A stretch of DNA of 14,686 bases from Verrucomicrobiota bacterium (GTDB lineage: Bacteria; Verrucomicrobiota; Verrucomicrobiia; Opitutales; UBA2995), in NCBI GenBank assembly GCA_027297085.1, contig JAPUIL010000806.1, positions 1 through 14,686 of the forward strand. Reading direction: 5' to 3'. The position numbers and the translations under genes are program-made. Numbering within the stretch: the first letter of the stretch is position 1; every line of letters starts with the position of its first letter. The notes below the pieces were generated by a model. It saw only the letters and a program-made list of their open reading frames with translations. It did not search any database and had not been told where the DNA came from. This document shows, in pieces, positions 6,267 to 14,686 of the stretch.

Positions 6267-9200
6267 ATGTCTGATCGCATAAACTTCGGAAAACTTCAGG
6301 AGGTTATCTCCGCACCTAACCTCATTCAAAATCAAATCGATTCCTTCAAGGGATTCACGCAGAAGGATAGTGCACCTTCCAAGCGCAAACCAGCCGGCCT
6401 GGAGGCTGTGTTCCGCGAGATTTTTCCGATTGAAAGTTACGACGGAAAGTCTGTGTTGGAGTATGTGTCCTACAACATTGTAGGCCCAAAATATACCGAA
6501 ATGGAGTGTATCCGGGAAGGTGTTACCTACTCCATATCTCTCTATGTGAAGCTACGTCTTCGCGAGGAAGAGCAGATCAAGGATGAAGAAATTTACATGG
6601 GAGAGATCCCGCATATCACTGAGCGTGGTTCCTTCATAATTAACGGTGCGGAGCGTGTAGTTGTGAGTCAGCTTCACCGCTCCCCGGGAATCGCCTTTGA
6701 GACCGCTCCCCACACCAGCGGCAAGCTCCTCCATTCATTCCGGATCATTCCCGATCGTGGAACTTGGCTGGAAGTTCAGTTCGACAATAACGATCTCCTA
6801 TACGTTTTTCTCGACCGCCGCCGCCGCCGCCGCAAGTTTCTCATCACCACTTTGCTTAGGGCGATGGGATATGGCTCGGATGTGGATCTCCTGGACCTCT
6901 TTTATTCTATACAGGAATTACACCTGGGCAAAGCTCTCAAAATGGACAGCGTCAGTCATTTCACGTTAGTTGAAGACATTATCGACGCCAACAAAGGCGT
7001 AGTTCTGGCCCGGGCATTTGAACCGCTCACCAAGAGCATCATTCGGCAATTCGACCAATCTGAAGTAGCCAATATACGTGTAATTGATACCTCTTTGGAT
7101 GAAGGTGCCATTGTGCGCGCTCTTAAAAAGGATCCTACCCGGAACGAAGAGGAAGCTCTTAAGGAAATCTACAAACGTCTGCGTCCGGGGGAACCCCCCA
7201 CCACTACCAACGCAAAGGCCTTGCTAAAACGCCTCTTCCAAGACCCCAAACGCTACGACCTTGGGCGCGTGGGTCGCTATAAAATTAATCAGAAACTCAG
7301 CCTTAAAACCGATCTGGATATGCGGATCGTAATGGTTGAGGATATAGTCGAAGCCACTCGTTACTTGATCAAACTCAAGAAAGGGGAGGGCGTTGTTGAC
7401 GATATCGATCACCTGGGAAGCCGTCGCGTGCGCACCGTTGGTGAACTGTTGGCCAACCAATGCCGAATCGGTCTGGCGCGTACCGAACGTCTCGTTCGCG
7501 AACGTATGACTTTGTATGATCAAAGCGTTGATTCTATCACGCCGCAAAAGCTGATCAATCCGAAGGCACTTAGCACCGTAATCCGCGACTTTTTTGCACG
7601 TAGTCAACTGTCACAGTTTATGGATCAAATCAACCCATTGGCAGAGATTACACACAAGCGTCGTTTGAGTGCCCTTGGGCCCGGAGGTTTGAACCGTGAA
7701 CGCGCTGGATTCGAAGTTCGTGACGTGCATCCGTCTCACTATGGGCGCATCTGTCCAATTGAAACCCCCGAAGGTCCGAACATTGGTCTGATCAACTCTT
7801 TGAGTATCTATTCACGAATCAACGAATTCGGATTTATCGAAACTCCTTATCGCATTGTTAAAAACGGTAGGGTAACCGACGATGTTCGTTACGTGACTGC
7901 TGACGAAGAAGAGGGATTGATCATAGCACAGGCTAATTCAAAGATAGACAATAAGGGCAACTTTACCGAATCGGTAACAGCTCGCCAGGGAGACAACTTC
8001 TTTGAAACGGATCCCAGCCAATTGCACTATATGGACGTGTCGCCCAAGCAATTGGTATCGGTAGCTGCTGGTTTGATTCCGTTCCTGGAGCACGATGATG
8101 CCAATCGCGCCTTGATGGGGTCCAACATGCAACGCCAAGGTGTGCCATTGCTCCGTACGCAGACTCCTTATGTAGGAACCGGTATCGAAGAAAAAGTTGC
8201 CCGGGACTCCAAGACGGTAGCTTTAGCCGAATACGATGGAGTGGTGGCATCCGTCGATTCACGTCGCGTGGTTACCTCCCCCGACGGAACTTTGCCTGCC
8301 AAGTATGCCCGCAATCCTGTTAATGATCCGAAGAAACATATCCATGTATATGAACTTCGGAAATTCATGCGCTCCAATGCGGGCACTTGTTTCAACCAAA
8401 AGCCAATTGTCGTAAAGGGTCAAAAGCTAAAGGCCGGCGATGTGATTGCCGATGGAGCTTGTACCGACAATGGAGAATTGGCATTGGGTCGCAATGTGCT
8501 CGTTGCATTCATGCCGTGGCACGGCTATAACTTTGAGGACGCCATTCTCATCAGCGAGAAGGTACTCAAGGAAGACATCTTCACCTCCATTCACATTGAG
8601 GAAAAAGAAGTTACTGCTCGCGACACCAAGCTCGGACCTGAGGAAATTACTCGAGATATTCCGAATGTTGGGGAAGAAGCTTTGAAGAACCTTAACCACG
8701 ATGGAGTTATCCGGGTAGGTGCGGAGGTTAAACCAGGAGACATTTTGGTCGGTAAGATCACGCCTAAGAGTGAGACCGAACTCGCGCCGGAAGAAAAACT
8801 CCTGCGGGCTATTTTTGGTGAAAAAGCCGCTGACGTTAAGGACACTTCCTTGGTGGTACCTTCTGGTGTTACCGGAATCGTTATGGATGTGAAAATTTCC
8901 ACCCGCATTGATGGGGAGCAGGAGACACTCAGTCCATCTGATCGCCGTCGTCAGACCAAGCAGATCAACGAGGAATATCGCAACGAATCAGACAAGTTGA
9001 AGGAAAACCTTACCGAGGCGCTCTCCAACATCCTGTTAGGTGAAAAAATTCCTCTCGATGTGGTAAACGGTGAGTCAGGGGAAATTATTATCCCGGCCAA
9101 TCGTAAGATTACCAAGACTCTGCTGCGCCGCCTGGCCTCTGTGGCCAAGTACGTGGAAATTGATCCTTCTCCGGTCCGCATCAAGATCATGGAGATCATC

Positions 9201-10037
9201 AGTTCATTCCAGACCAAGTTCGACGAACTGGAAGATGAGCGCGGACGCAAGATCGCAATCATCGAGTCTGGAACCGAAGTGGACGCAGGCGTTATTAAGC
9301 AAGTTAAGGTATACATCGCCACGAAAAGAAAGCTTCAGGTTGGTGATAAAATGGCCGGTCGTCATGGAAACAAAGGCGTTGTAGCCAAGATTGTTCCCGA
9401 AGAGGACATGCCCTTCCTGGCGGATGGAACTCCCATTGAAATTTGTTTGAATCCTCTCGGAGTTCCTTCGCGGATGAACGTGGGGCAGGTTCTTGAAACC
9501 CATTTGGGATATGCCTGCCACAAGCTCGGCATCAAGATTGCTACCCCGGTGTTCGATGGAATCGATGAAGAGGGTATCAGGGACTACTGCCGCAAGGCCG
9601 AGGTACCAGAGCACGGTAAGAGCGAGCTTTTCAACGGCCGTACCGGTGAGCCTCTTGATCAGGAAGTGGTCGTCGGGCACATCTACATGATGAAGCTCAA
9701 TCACCTGGTTGCCAACAAGATCCACGCACGTGCAGTTGGACCTTACTCACTCATCACACAGCAACCGTTGGGCGGTAAAGCCCAGTACGGAGGCCAGAGA
9801 TTTGGTGAGATGGAGGTTTGGGCGCTCGAAGCCTATGGAGCTGCTTATACCTTGCAGGAATTGCTCACCGTCAAGTCCGATGATGTTCAAGGCCGAACCA
9901 AGATCTATGAAAACTTGGTCAAGGGTGACAACTCACTCAGCGCGGGAACACCGCAGTCGTTTAACGTATTGATCAAAGAGATGCAGAGCCTCTGTCTGGA
10001 TGTGCGTCTCGAAACCCAAGCTAAAGCAGGAATTTAA
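6267..10037 (+). CDS. rpoB: DNA-directed RNA polymerase subunit beta
   Basis: RpoB is the beta subunit of RNA polymerase, forming one side of the active-site cleft and the rifampicin pocket. The protein is 1256 residues (E. coli 1342). Landmarks in order: the lobe segment with six consecutive Arg residues (184-189) encoded by six identical CGC codons; the rifampicin region [20 protein letters not shown] (446-465) followed by [42 protein letters not shown]; a charged coiled-coil stretch near residues 890-920; the active-site lysines Lys1028 and Lys1036 in [12 protein letters not shown]; and [28 protein letters not shown] near the C-terminus. Against E. coli the rifampicin region has Ile455 for Asn518 and Ala459 for Ser522. 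There is no Shine-Dalgarno before the ATG. rpoC follows after 20 nt. Confidence 0.99.
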   Translation: MSDRINFGKLQEVISAPNLIQNQIDSFKGFTQKDSAPSKRKPAGLEAVFREIFPIESYDGKSVLEYVSYNIVGPKYTEMECIREGVTYSISLYVKLRLREEEQIKDEEIYMGEIPHITERGSFIINGAERVVVSQLHRSPGIAFETAPHTSGKLLHSFRIIPDRGTWLEVQFDNNDLLYVFLDRRRRRRKFLITTLLRAMGYGSDVDLLDLFYSIQELHLGKALKMDSVSHFTLVEDIIDANKGVVLARAFEPLTKSIIRQFDQSEVANIRVIDTSLDEGAIVRALKKDPTRNEEEALKEIYKRLRPGEPPTTTNAKALLKRLFQDPKRYDLGRVGRYKINQKLSLKTDLDMRIVMVEDIVEATRYLIKLKKGEGVVDDIDHLGSRRVRTVGELLANQCRIGLARTERLVRERMTLYDQSVDSITPQKLINPKALSTVIRDFFARSQLSQFMDQINPLAEITHKRRLSALGPGGLNRERAGFEVRDVHPSHYGRICPIETPEGPNIGLINSLSIYSRINEFGFIETPYRIVKNGRVTDDVRYVTADEEEGLIIAQANSKIDNKGNFTESVTARQGDNFFETDPSQLHYMDVSPKQLVSVAAGLIPFLEHDDANRALMGSNMQRQGVPLLRTQTPYVGTGIEEKVARDSKTVALAEYDGVVASVDSRRVVTSPDGTLPAKYARNPVNDPKKHIHVYELRKFMRSNAGTCFNQKPIVVKGQKLKAGDVIADGACTDNGELALGRNVLVAFMPWHGYNFEDAILISEKVLKEDIFTSIHIEEKEVTARDTKLGPEEITRDIPNVGEEALKNLNHDGVIRVGAEVKPGDILVGKITPKSETELAPEEKLLRAIFGEKAADVKDTSLVVPSGVTGIVMDVKISTRIDGEQETLSPSDRRRQTKQINEEYRNESDKLKENLTEALSNILLGEKIPLDVVNGESGEIIIPANRKITKTLLRRLASVAKYVEIDPSPVRIKIMEIISSFQTKFDELEDERGRKIAIIESGTEVDAGVIKQVKVYIATKRKLQVGDKMAGRHGNKGVVAKIVPEEDMPFLADGTPIEICLNPLGVPSRMNVGQVLETHLGYACHKLGIKIATPVFDGIDEEGIRDYCRKAEVPEHGKSELFNGRTGEPLDQEVVVGHIYMMKLNHLVANKIHARAVGPYSLITQQPLGGKAQYGGQRFGEMEVWALEAYGAAYTLQELLTVKSDDVQGRTKIYENLVKGDNSLSAGTPQSFNVLIKEMQSLCLDVRLETQAKAGI

Positions 10038-10057
10038 TCGAAACGCTACCCACCATA

Positions 10058-13000
10058 ATGAGCACACAAGAAGCAAGAGAAGTTCTCGGATTCGACCGGA
10101 ATAATACTTTCGATTCTGTCAAGATCACCTTAGCGTCTCCCGATGTCATACGCTCGTGGTCACGCGGAGAAGTGAAGAATCCGGAAACCATTAATTACCG
10201 GACATTCAAACCGGAGCCAGGCGGTCTTTTTTGCCAGCGCATTTTCGGTCCCGTACGCGACTACGAATGTGCCTGCGGAAAGTACAAACGGATCAAATAC
10301 AAGGGTGTCGTTTGCGACCGCTGCGGCGTTGAAGTAACCGTTTCGCGGGTACGCCGTGAACGCATGGGCCACATCGAGTTGGCCGTGCCGGTTTCCCACA
10401 TTTGGTTCCTTAAGAGCATGCCCAGCCGTATCGGGCTGATGCTCGATATGACCGCCCGTAATCTAGAGCGCGTAATTTACTATGAAAACTACATGGTAAC
10501 TGACGCAGGTAAAACACCGCTCGAAGAAAAGCAGCTGTTAACCGAATCGGATTACCAAGAGGCCATCGACGAATATGGCGAAGACGCCTTTACGGCCAAA
10601 ATGGGTGCAGAGGCGGTTCGCGATGTTTTAGCCAACGCCGTGCTTGTGCCATTGGTAGACGAGCTGCACGAAGCGATGCAGAACACTCGTTCCAAGCAGA
10701 TAAAAAAGAAGATTTCCAAACGCTTGAAGCTGATCCAGGGATTCATTAACAGCGATACCCGCCCCGAGTGGATGGTGCTGGAAGTTCTGCCGGTGATTCC
10801 ACCTGACCTGCGTCCATTGGTGCCTCTCGAAGGAGGACGATTTGCCACATCCGACCTCAACGACTTGTACCGCCGGGTAATCAACCGGAACAACCGGTTG
10901 AAAAACCTTATGCAGCTCAAAACGCCTGACGTTATTATCAATAACGAAAAGCGGATGCTGCAGGAAGCTGTCGATGCTATGTTCGACAACGGACGCCATG
11001 GTCGCGCCGTTACCGGTGCCGGCAACCGTCCTTTGAAATCCTTAAGCGACATGCTCAAAGGTAAACAAGGTCGCTTCCGCCAAAACCTTCTCGGTAAACG
11101 GGTCGACTACTCTGGCCGTTCTGTGATCGTAATTGGTCCGGATCTGAAGCTTCACCAGTGTGGCCTACCCAAGAAGATGGCTTTGGTTCTCTTCGAACCC
11201 TTTATCATCCGCCGGCTCAAGGAACTTGGATTCGTCCACACAGTTCGAGGCGCCCGAAAGATGATCGAGAAACGCACTCCAGAAGTGTGGGATATCCTTG
11301 AAGAAGTGACTCATGGCCATCCGGTACTGCTTAATCGCGCACCTACTTTACACCGTCTCTCCATTCAGGCTTTTGAACCTGTATTGATTGAAGGGGATGC
11401 TATTCGTGTTCACCCTCTCGTTTGTGCAGCATACAATGCTGACTTCGATGGCGACCAAATGGCTGTGCATGTGCCGCTTTCACTGGAAGCGATTATGGAG
11501 TGTAAGCTACTCATGCTTGCCACCAATAACCTCTTTCTCCCATCCAGTGGTAAACCAGCCCTGACTCCGTCACAGGACGTTGTATTGGGTGCCTACTACA
11601 TTACCATCGAACCCCGGCAAAAACTTAAAAAAGGTTCGCATGTTCCTTTAGCTTCAGATGCCGACGAGATTATGTTGGCTGAAGCCGATGGAGTGTTGAA
11701 GAAACATGATTGGATCGACCTGGTGAATCCCGATTTCGAGGGTCCGGAAACAGTCTATGGCAATACCGAGCGTAAGATCATTCGCACCACGGTTGGCCGT
11801 ATTATCTTCAATCAGATCTGGCCGAAGGAACTTGGCTTTATCAACTTCCCGGTCGCCAAGTCCAAGTTGGGAGACATCATTCTATCCACCTATCGTGTGG
11901 CTGGAAAAGAGACTACCATTTCGGTTTTGGATGACTTGAAAGAACTCGGGTTTGACATCGCAACAACGGCTGGCATCTCCATGGGCATTGGGGACATGAT
12001 TATCCCTGAAAACAAAGATCAAATCGTTGCGAATGCCCGCGAAAAGATTGAGGAAGTGGAACTGCAGTACCGCAAGGGTATTATTACCCAAGGTGAGCGC
12101 TATAATAAGATCATCGATGTCTGGACGGTTGCCACTGACCAAATTCAGAAAGCAACCTTCGAGGGTCTGGAATACAATTACGGCAAGCCAGAACCCAATC
12201 CTGTTTTCTTGATGATGGATTCCGGTGCGCGTGGTAACCGCCAACAGGTTCGGCAATTGTGTGGAACCCGTGGTCTGATGGCCAAGCCATCCGGTGAAAT
12301 TATTGAACGTCCGATTTTGTCTTCCTTTAAAGAAGGACTTTCTGTTCTCGAATACTTTATCTCAACTCACGGCGCTCGTAAGGGATTGGCTGATACGGCT
12401 CTGAAAACTGCTGACGCTGGGTACCTTACCCGTAAGCTTTGTGATGTGGCGATGGATGTAATCATCGCAGAAGACGATGACGGCCACCGCGATGGAATCT
12501 GGAAACGGGCCATTCGCGAAGGGGACGAGGAAATCGTACCATTGGTCGACCGCATCGTCGGTCGCTGTGTGGCTCAGGAAGTACGTAATCCATTGAATCC
12601 CGACGAAGTGTTAGTAGAAGAAGGCGGCATGGTTACCGAAACGGTTGGTAATCGCATCGAAGAACTCGATATCGAACGGGTTAAGATTCTGTCGCCACTC
12701 ACTTGCCGAACCACCGATGGCATCACTGCTCGCAGCTACGGTATCAACCCGGCCACCAATAAAATGGTTGAAATGGGTTCAGCCGTCGGAATCATCGCCG
12801 CCCAATCCATTGGTGAACCGGGAACTCAGTTGACCATGCGGACGTTCCACATCGGTGGAATCGCGTCCAACTTGTCAAAGAGTAGCGACATCCAGGTTCG
12901 CAACGATGGCTTTGTAAAATTTACCAGTCTTCGCTTTGTAGAAGTTGGTTCTGGTGTGCATGTCGTGCTTAATAAGACCGGGTCTATTGAGATTCTGGAT

Positions 13001-14170
13001 AAGAACGGCAAAGAACTCGAAAATTACAATATTCCGGTCGGAGCCGTTATCCAGCTCGAAGATGGAGCCGAGATCAAAGCCGGCACGACTTTGGCCCAGT
13101 GGGATCCGCACAATGTGCCGATTCTCTCTGAAAAGGCCGGAAAAGTCTTATTCCGCGATATGATTCCTGGTGTGACCATCAAGAAGGAGCTCGACGAATC
13201 AACCGGACGAATCGGAGTGGTGGTCATTGAGCACAAGGAAGATTTGAATCCTCAACTTGAGATTCAGGACGATTCCGGCAAAGCGATCGCCAATTATGCC
13301 ATCCCGACAGGTGCTCAGGTTACGGTTGGGGAAGGTGATAGCATCACCGCTGGTACGCTAATCGCGAAAACACCACGTCAGGCTGCCAAGACTATGGATA
13401 TCACAGGAGGTCTTCCACGTGTAGCGGAGCTTTTTGAAGCTCGCCGTCCGAAGGAAGCTACCGAAATGGCGAAGATCGATGGCATTGTTTCCTTTGGAAC
13501 GAGTGTTCGCGGTAAGAAGCGCTTGGTACTGACCGATGAAGAATCCGGCAATGAAGAAGAGCACCTGATCGCACACGGAAAGCACATCATTGTGCAGGTG
13601 GGCGATTTTGTTCGCAAGGGTCAGCATATGACCGAGGGCTCCGCCGATCCGCATGAGATTCTCGAGATTCTCGGGCCGACTGCTCTGCAGGAATTCCTCT
13701 TGTCAGAGATCCAGAAGGTTTACCGTATGCAGGGAGTAACGATTAACGATAAACATATCGAAGTCATTATTTCCCAAATGCTTAGAAAAGTTCGTATATC
13801 AGATCCCGGTGATACCGAGTTCTTCTGGGGCGAACAAATTGAGCGAAAAACATTCATGGCTGAGAACGAACGGATCATTGAAGCAGGTGGAAAACCTGCC
13901 GAAGGGGAGCCCATCCTCCTCGGTATCACCAAAGCCTCCATTGAGACCGAAAGTTTTATTTCTGCCGCCTCCTTCCAGGAAACAACACGCGTGCTGACGG
14001 ATGCTGCCACCCTCGGAAAGATCGATAATCTGCACGGGTTTAAGGAGAACGTTATCATGGGTCACCTCATTCCTGCCGGAACCGGATTGCCGCTTTATCG
14101 GAACTTGAAGATCGACACCTTCGGTAACGAATTCGTGTCTGACGACGATTCCGATGAAGAAGTTGGATAA
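10058..14170 (+). CDS. rpoC: DNA-directed RNA polymerase subunit beta-prime
   Basis: RpoC is the beta-prime subunit carrying the catalytic centre of RNA polymerase. It has 1370 residues (E. coli 1407). The first zinc site is intact: Cys71, Cys73, Cys86, Cys89. The catalytic NADFDGD motif holds Asp462, Asp464 and Asp466. The bridge-helix region ([13 protein letters not shown]), the [16 protein letters not shown] segment and the trigger loop [12 protein letters not shown] (His931) follow. About 175 residues (roughly 938-1112) are inserted between the trigger-loop halves, as in the SI3 insertion of Gram-negative polymerases, before [18 protein letters not shown]. The oddity is the second zinc site. 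By alignment with E. coli Cys814/888/895/898, this protein has Asp808, Cys883, Thr890 and Ser893, so it should not bind zinc there. The gene ends in an acidic tail and is followed by a clear terminator. Confidence 0.99.
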   Translation: MSTQEAREVLGFDRNNTFDSVKITLASPDVIRSWSRGEVKNPETINYRTFKPEPGGLFCQRIFGPVRDYECACGKYKRIKYKGVVCDRCGVEVTVSRVRRERMGHIELAVPVSHIWFLKSMPSRIGLMLDMTARNLERVIYYENYMVTDAGKTPLEEKQLLTESDYQEAIDEYGEDAFTAKMGAEAVRDVLANAVLVPLVDELHEAMQNTRSKQIKKKISKRLKLIQGFINSDTRPEWMVLEVLPVIPPDLRPLVPLEGGRFATSDLNDLYRRVINRNNRLKNLMQLKTPDVIINNEKRMLQEAVDAMFDNGRHGRAVTGAGNRPLKSLSDMLKGKQGRFRQNLLGKRVDYSGRSVIVIGPDLKLHQCGLPKKMALVLFEPFIIRRLKELGFVHTVRGARKMIEKRTPEVWDILEEVTHGHPVLLNRAPTLHRLSIQAFEPVLIEGDAIRVHPLVCAAYNADFDGDQMAVHVPLSLEAIMECKLLMLATNNLFLPSSGKPALTPSQDVVLGAYYITIEPRQKLKKGSHVPLASDADEIMLAEADGVLKKHDWIDLVNPDFEGPETVYGNTERKIIRTTVGRIIFNQIWPKELGFINFPVAKSKLGDIILSTYRVAGKETTISVLDDLKELGFDIATTAGISMGIGDMIIPENKDQIVANAREKIEEVELQYRKGIITQGERYNKIIDVWTVATDQIQKATFEGLEYNYGKPEPNPVFLMMDSGARGNRQQVRQLCGTRGLMAKPSGEIIERPILSSFKEGLSVLEYFISTHGARKGLADTALKTADAGYLTRKLCDVAMDVIIAEDDDGHRDGIWKRAIREGDEEIVPLVDRIVGRCVAQEVRNPLNPDEVLVEEGGMVTETVGNRIEELDIERVKILSPLTCRTTDGITARSYGINPATNKMVEMGSAVGIIAAQSIGEPGTQLTMRTFHIGGIASNLSKSSDIQVRNDGFVKFTSLRFVEVGSGVHVVLNKTGSIEILDKNGKELENYNIPVGAVIQLEDGAEIKAGTTLAQWDPHNVPILSEKAGKVLFRDMIPGVTIKKELDESTGRIGVVVIEHKEDLNPQLEIQDDSGKAIANYAIPTGAQVTVGEGDSITAGTLIAKTPRQAAKTMDITGGLPRVAELFEARRPKEATEMAKIDGIVSFGTSVRGKKRLVLTDEESGNEEEHLIAHGKHIIVQVGDFVRKGQHMTEGSADPHEILEILGPTALQEFLLSEIQKVYRMQGVTINDKHIEVIISQMLRKVRISDPGDTEFFWGEQIERKTFMAENERIIEAGGKPAEGEPILLGITKASIETESFISAASFQETTRVLTDAATLGKIDNLHGFKENVIMGHLIPAGTGLPLYRNLKIDTFGNEFVSDDDSDEEVG

Positions 14171-14202
14171 GGGATACTCTTAGTCTTAGTCAATTTTACC
14201 GG

Positions 14203-14243
14203 TTGGGGCAGGCCATTTTGGTGGACCTGCCCTAACTGTTTTT
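14203..14243 (+). terminator. Intrinsic terminator after rpoC
   Basis: TTGGGGCAGG (14203-14212) pairs with CCTGCCCTAA (14226-14235), ten pairs with one G-T wobble, around a 13-base loop that can itself form a small CCA/TGG stem. Five Ts follow at 14239-14243. Its position, 32 nt after the rpoC stop, makes it the end of the rplKAJL-rpoBC unit. This is the best-formed terminator in the window. Confidence 0.85.
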
Positions 14244-14249
14244 AAAGCC

Positions 14250-14269
14250 AGCGACCGTGGATGGTCGTT
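14250..14269 (+). other. Hairpin in the rpoC-rpsL spacer
   Basis: AGCGACC (14250-14256) pairs with GGTCGTT (14263-14269), seven pairs with one wobble, around a six-base loop. No T tract follows. It may be a leader structure, a remnant of a second terminator, or chance. Confidence 0.35.
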
Positions 14270-14299
14270 CCTCCGCAAAGCCGCATAAATACTCAGGTT

Positions 14300-14314
14300 C
14301 CGTCGATTCGACGG
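14300..14314 (+). other. 15-nt palindrome in the rpoC-rpsL spacer
   Basis: CCGTCGATTCGACGG is a perfect inverted repeat of seven bases around one central T. As DNA it could be an operator for a dimeric regulator; as RNA it would form a six-pair stem with a three-base loop. It lies about 100 nt before rpsL. Confidence 0.35.
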
Positions 14315-14352
14315 TTTCGATAATTCAATCCTAAAAATCACCAATTTAATAC

Positions 14353-14380
14353 TTGATTAACCAATGCAGGCTGCTACTTT
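14353..14380 (+). promoter_or_regulatory. Possible promoter for the rpsL operon
   Basis: TTGATT (14353-14358) could be a -35 box. After 16 nt comes TACTTT (14375-14380), preceded by TGC as in an extended -10 element. The match is only moderate, but a promoter is needed between the rpoC terminator and rpsL, and the predicted start would leave a leader of about 27 nt. Confidence 0.3.
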
Positions 14381-14414
14381 CCACCTCTTTTCCCAAAAGT
14401 TTGTACGATAAGCA

Positions 14415-14686
14415 ATGCCCACTATTAACCAATTAGTCCGTAAAGGCCGGAAAGCCGTCCAGACGAAGTCCAAATCGCCAGCACTGGATTCAAATCCATT
14501 TCGCCGTGGAGTTTGCGTTCAAGTAATGACCCGTACTCCTAAAAAACCAAACTCTGCTATCCGGAAAGTTGCCAAGGTTCGTCTTACAAATGGGATCGAA
14601 GTCATCGCCTATATTCCCGATGAGGGGCACAATCTTCAGGAGCATAGTATTGTATTGGTGCGAGGAGGTCGTGTGAAAGATCTGCC
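14415..14686 (+). CDS. rpsL: 30S ribosomal protein S12, 5' part
   Basis: S12 sits at the decoding centre of the small subunit and checks codon-anticodon pairing; it is the classical streptomycin-resistance target. The first 90 codons are present and the frame is open to the right edge, so the gene continues outside. It begins [13 protein letters not shown] and contains the signature blocks [38 protein letters not shown] and [11 protein letters not shown]. The lysines changed in streptomycin-resistant mutants (in TPKKPNSA and in GRVKDLP) are both wild type. The Asp of KDLP, the methylthiolation site in E. coli, is present. No Shine-Dalgarno precedes the ATG. It should head a str-type operon (rpsG and fusA would be expected next). 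Confidence 0.96.
   Translation, partial: MPTINQLVRKGRKAVQTKSKSPALDSNPFRRGVCVQVMTRTPKKPNSAIRKVAKVRLTNGIEVIAYIPDEGHNLQEHSIVLVRGGRVKDL

Noticed and set aside
9204..9725. 173-residue antisense frame opposite rpoB
   Set aside because: It is a long shadow frame opposite the catalytic region of rpoB, without recognisable motifs or its own signals.
10552..11058. 168-residue antisense frame opposite rpoC
   Set aside because: It is Ser/Arg-rich low-complexity translation typical of antisense shadows, inside a conserved gene.

Overview
The window is a stretch of bacterial core genome on the + strand, about 50% G+C. It carries a conserved translation/transcription gene run: tRNA-Thr(GGT), tuf, tRNA-Trp(CCA), secE, nusG, rplK, rplA, rplJ, rplL, rpoB, rpoC, then the start of rpsL. 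A three-gene ExbB/ExbD/TonB-like cluster lies upstream. The protein sequences look most like Verrucomicrobiota, probably class Opitutae. The EF-Tu effector-loop sequence, the short SecE, the Arg-rich RpoB segment and the insertion in the RpoC trigger loop all point that way. This assignment rests on recalled family resemblance and was not searched.

Layout. Positions 1-1560 hold the 3' part of an exbB/tolQ-type gene, exbD, and a 248-aa single-span protein whose start overlaps the exbD stop (ATGA). Positions 1661-1736 are tRNA-Thr and 1798-2988 are tuf. A 12-bp hairpin follows at 3011-3040, then tRNA-Trp at 3067-3142. secE begins 10 nt after the tRNA. nusG, rplK, rplA and rplJ follow with gaps of only 6-20 nt. 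rplL comes after a 119-nt gap. A long hairpin at 6155-6200 separates rplL from rpoB, and rpoC follows 20 nt after rpoB. A good intrinsic terminator at 14203-14243 ends that unit. A 171-nt spacer with two more dyads leads to rpsL, which runs off the window.

How the genes work together. EF-Tu, L11, L1, L10 and L7/L12 form or serve the ribosomal GTPase centre and the L1 stalk. NusG, RpoB and RpoC are the elongating RNA polymerase and its processivity factor. SecE is part of the protein-export channel. The upstream ExbB/D/TonB-like set would energise an envelope process from the proton motive force and is functionally unrelated.

I see no mobile element, CRISPR array, prophage or defence system, and no evidence of a wholly new system. 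The most noteworthy points are departures inside otherwise near-invariant proteins. The EF-Tu switch I motif Arg-Gly-Ile-Thr-Ile reads Lys-Ile-Val-Thr-Ile. Three of the four cysteines of the second zinc site in RpoC are missing. There are also structured intergenic RNAs, and most of these highly expressed genes lack a visible Shine-Dalgarno sequence.
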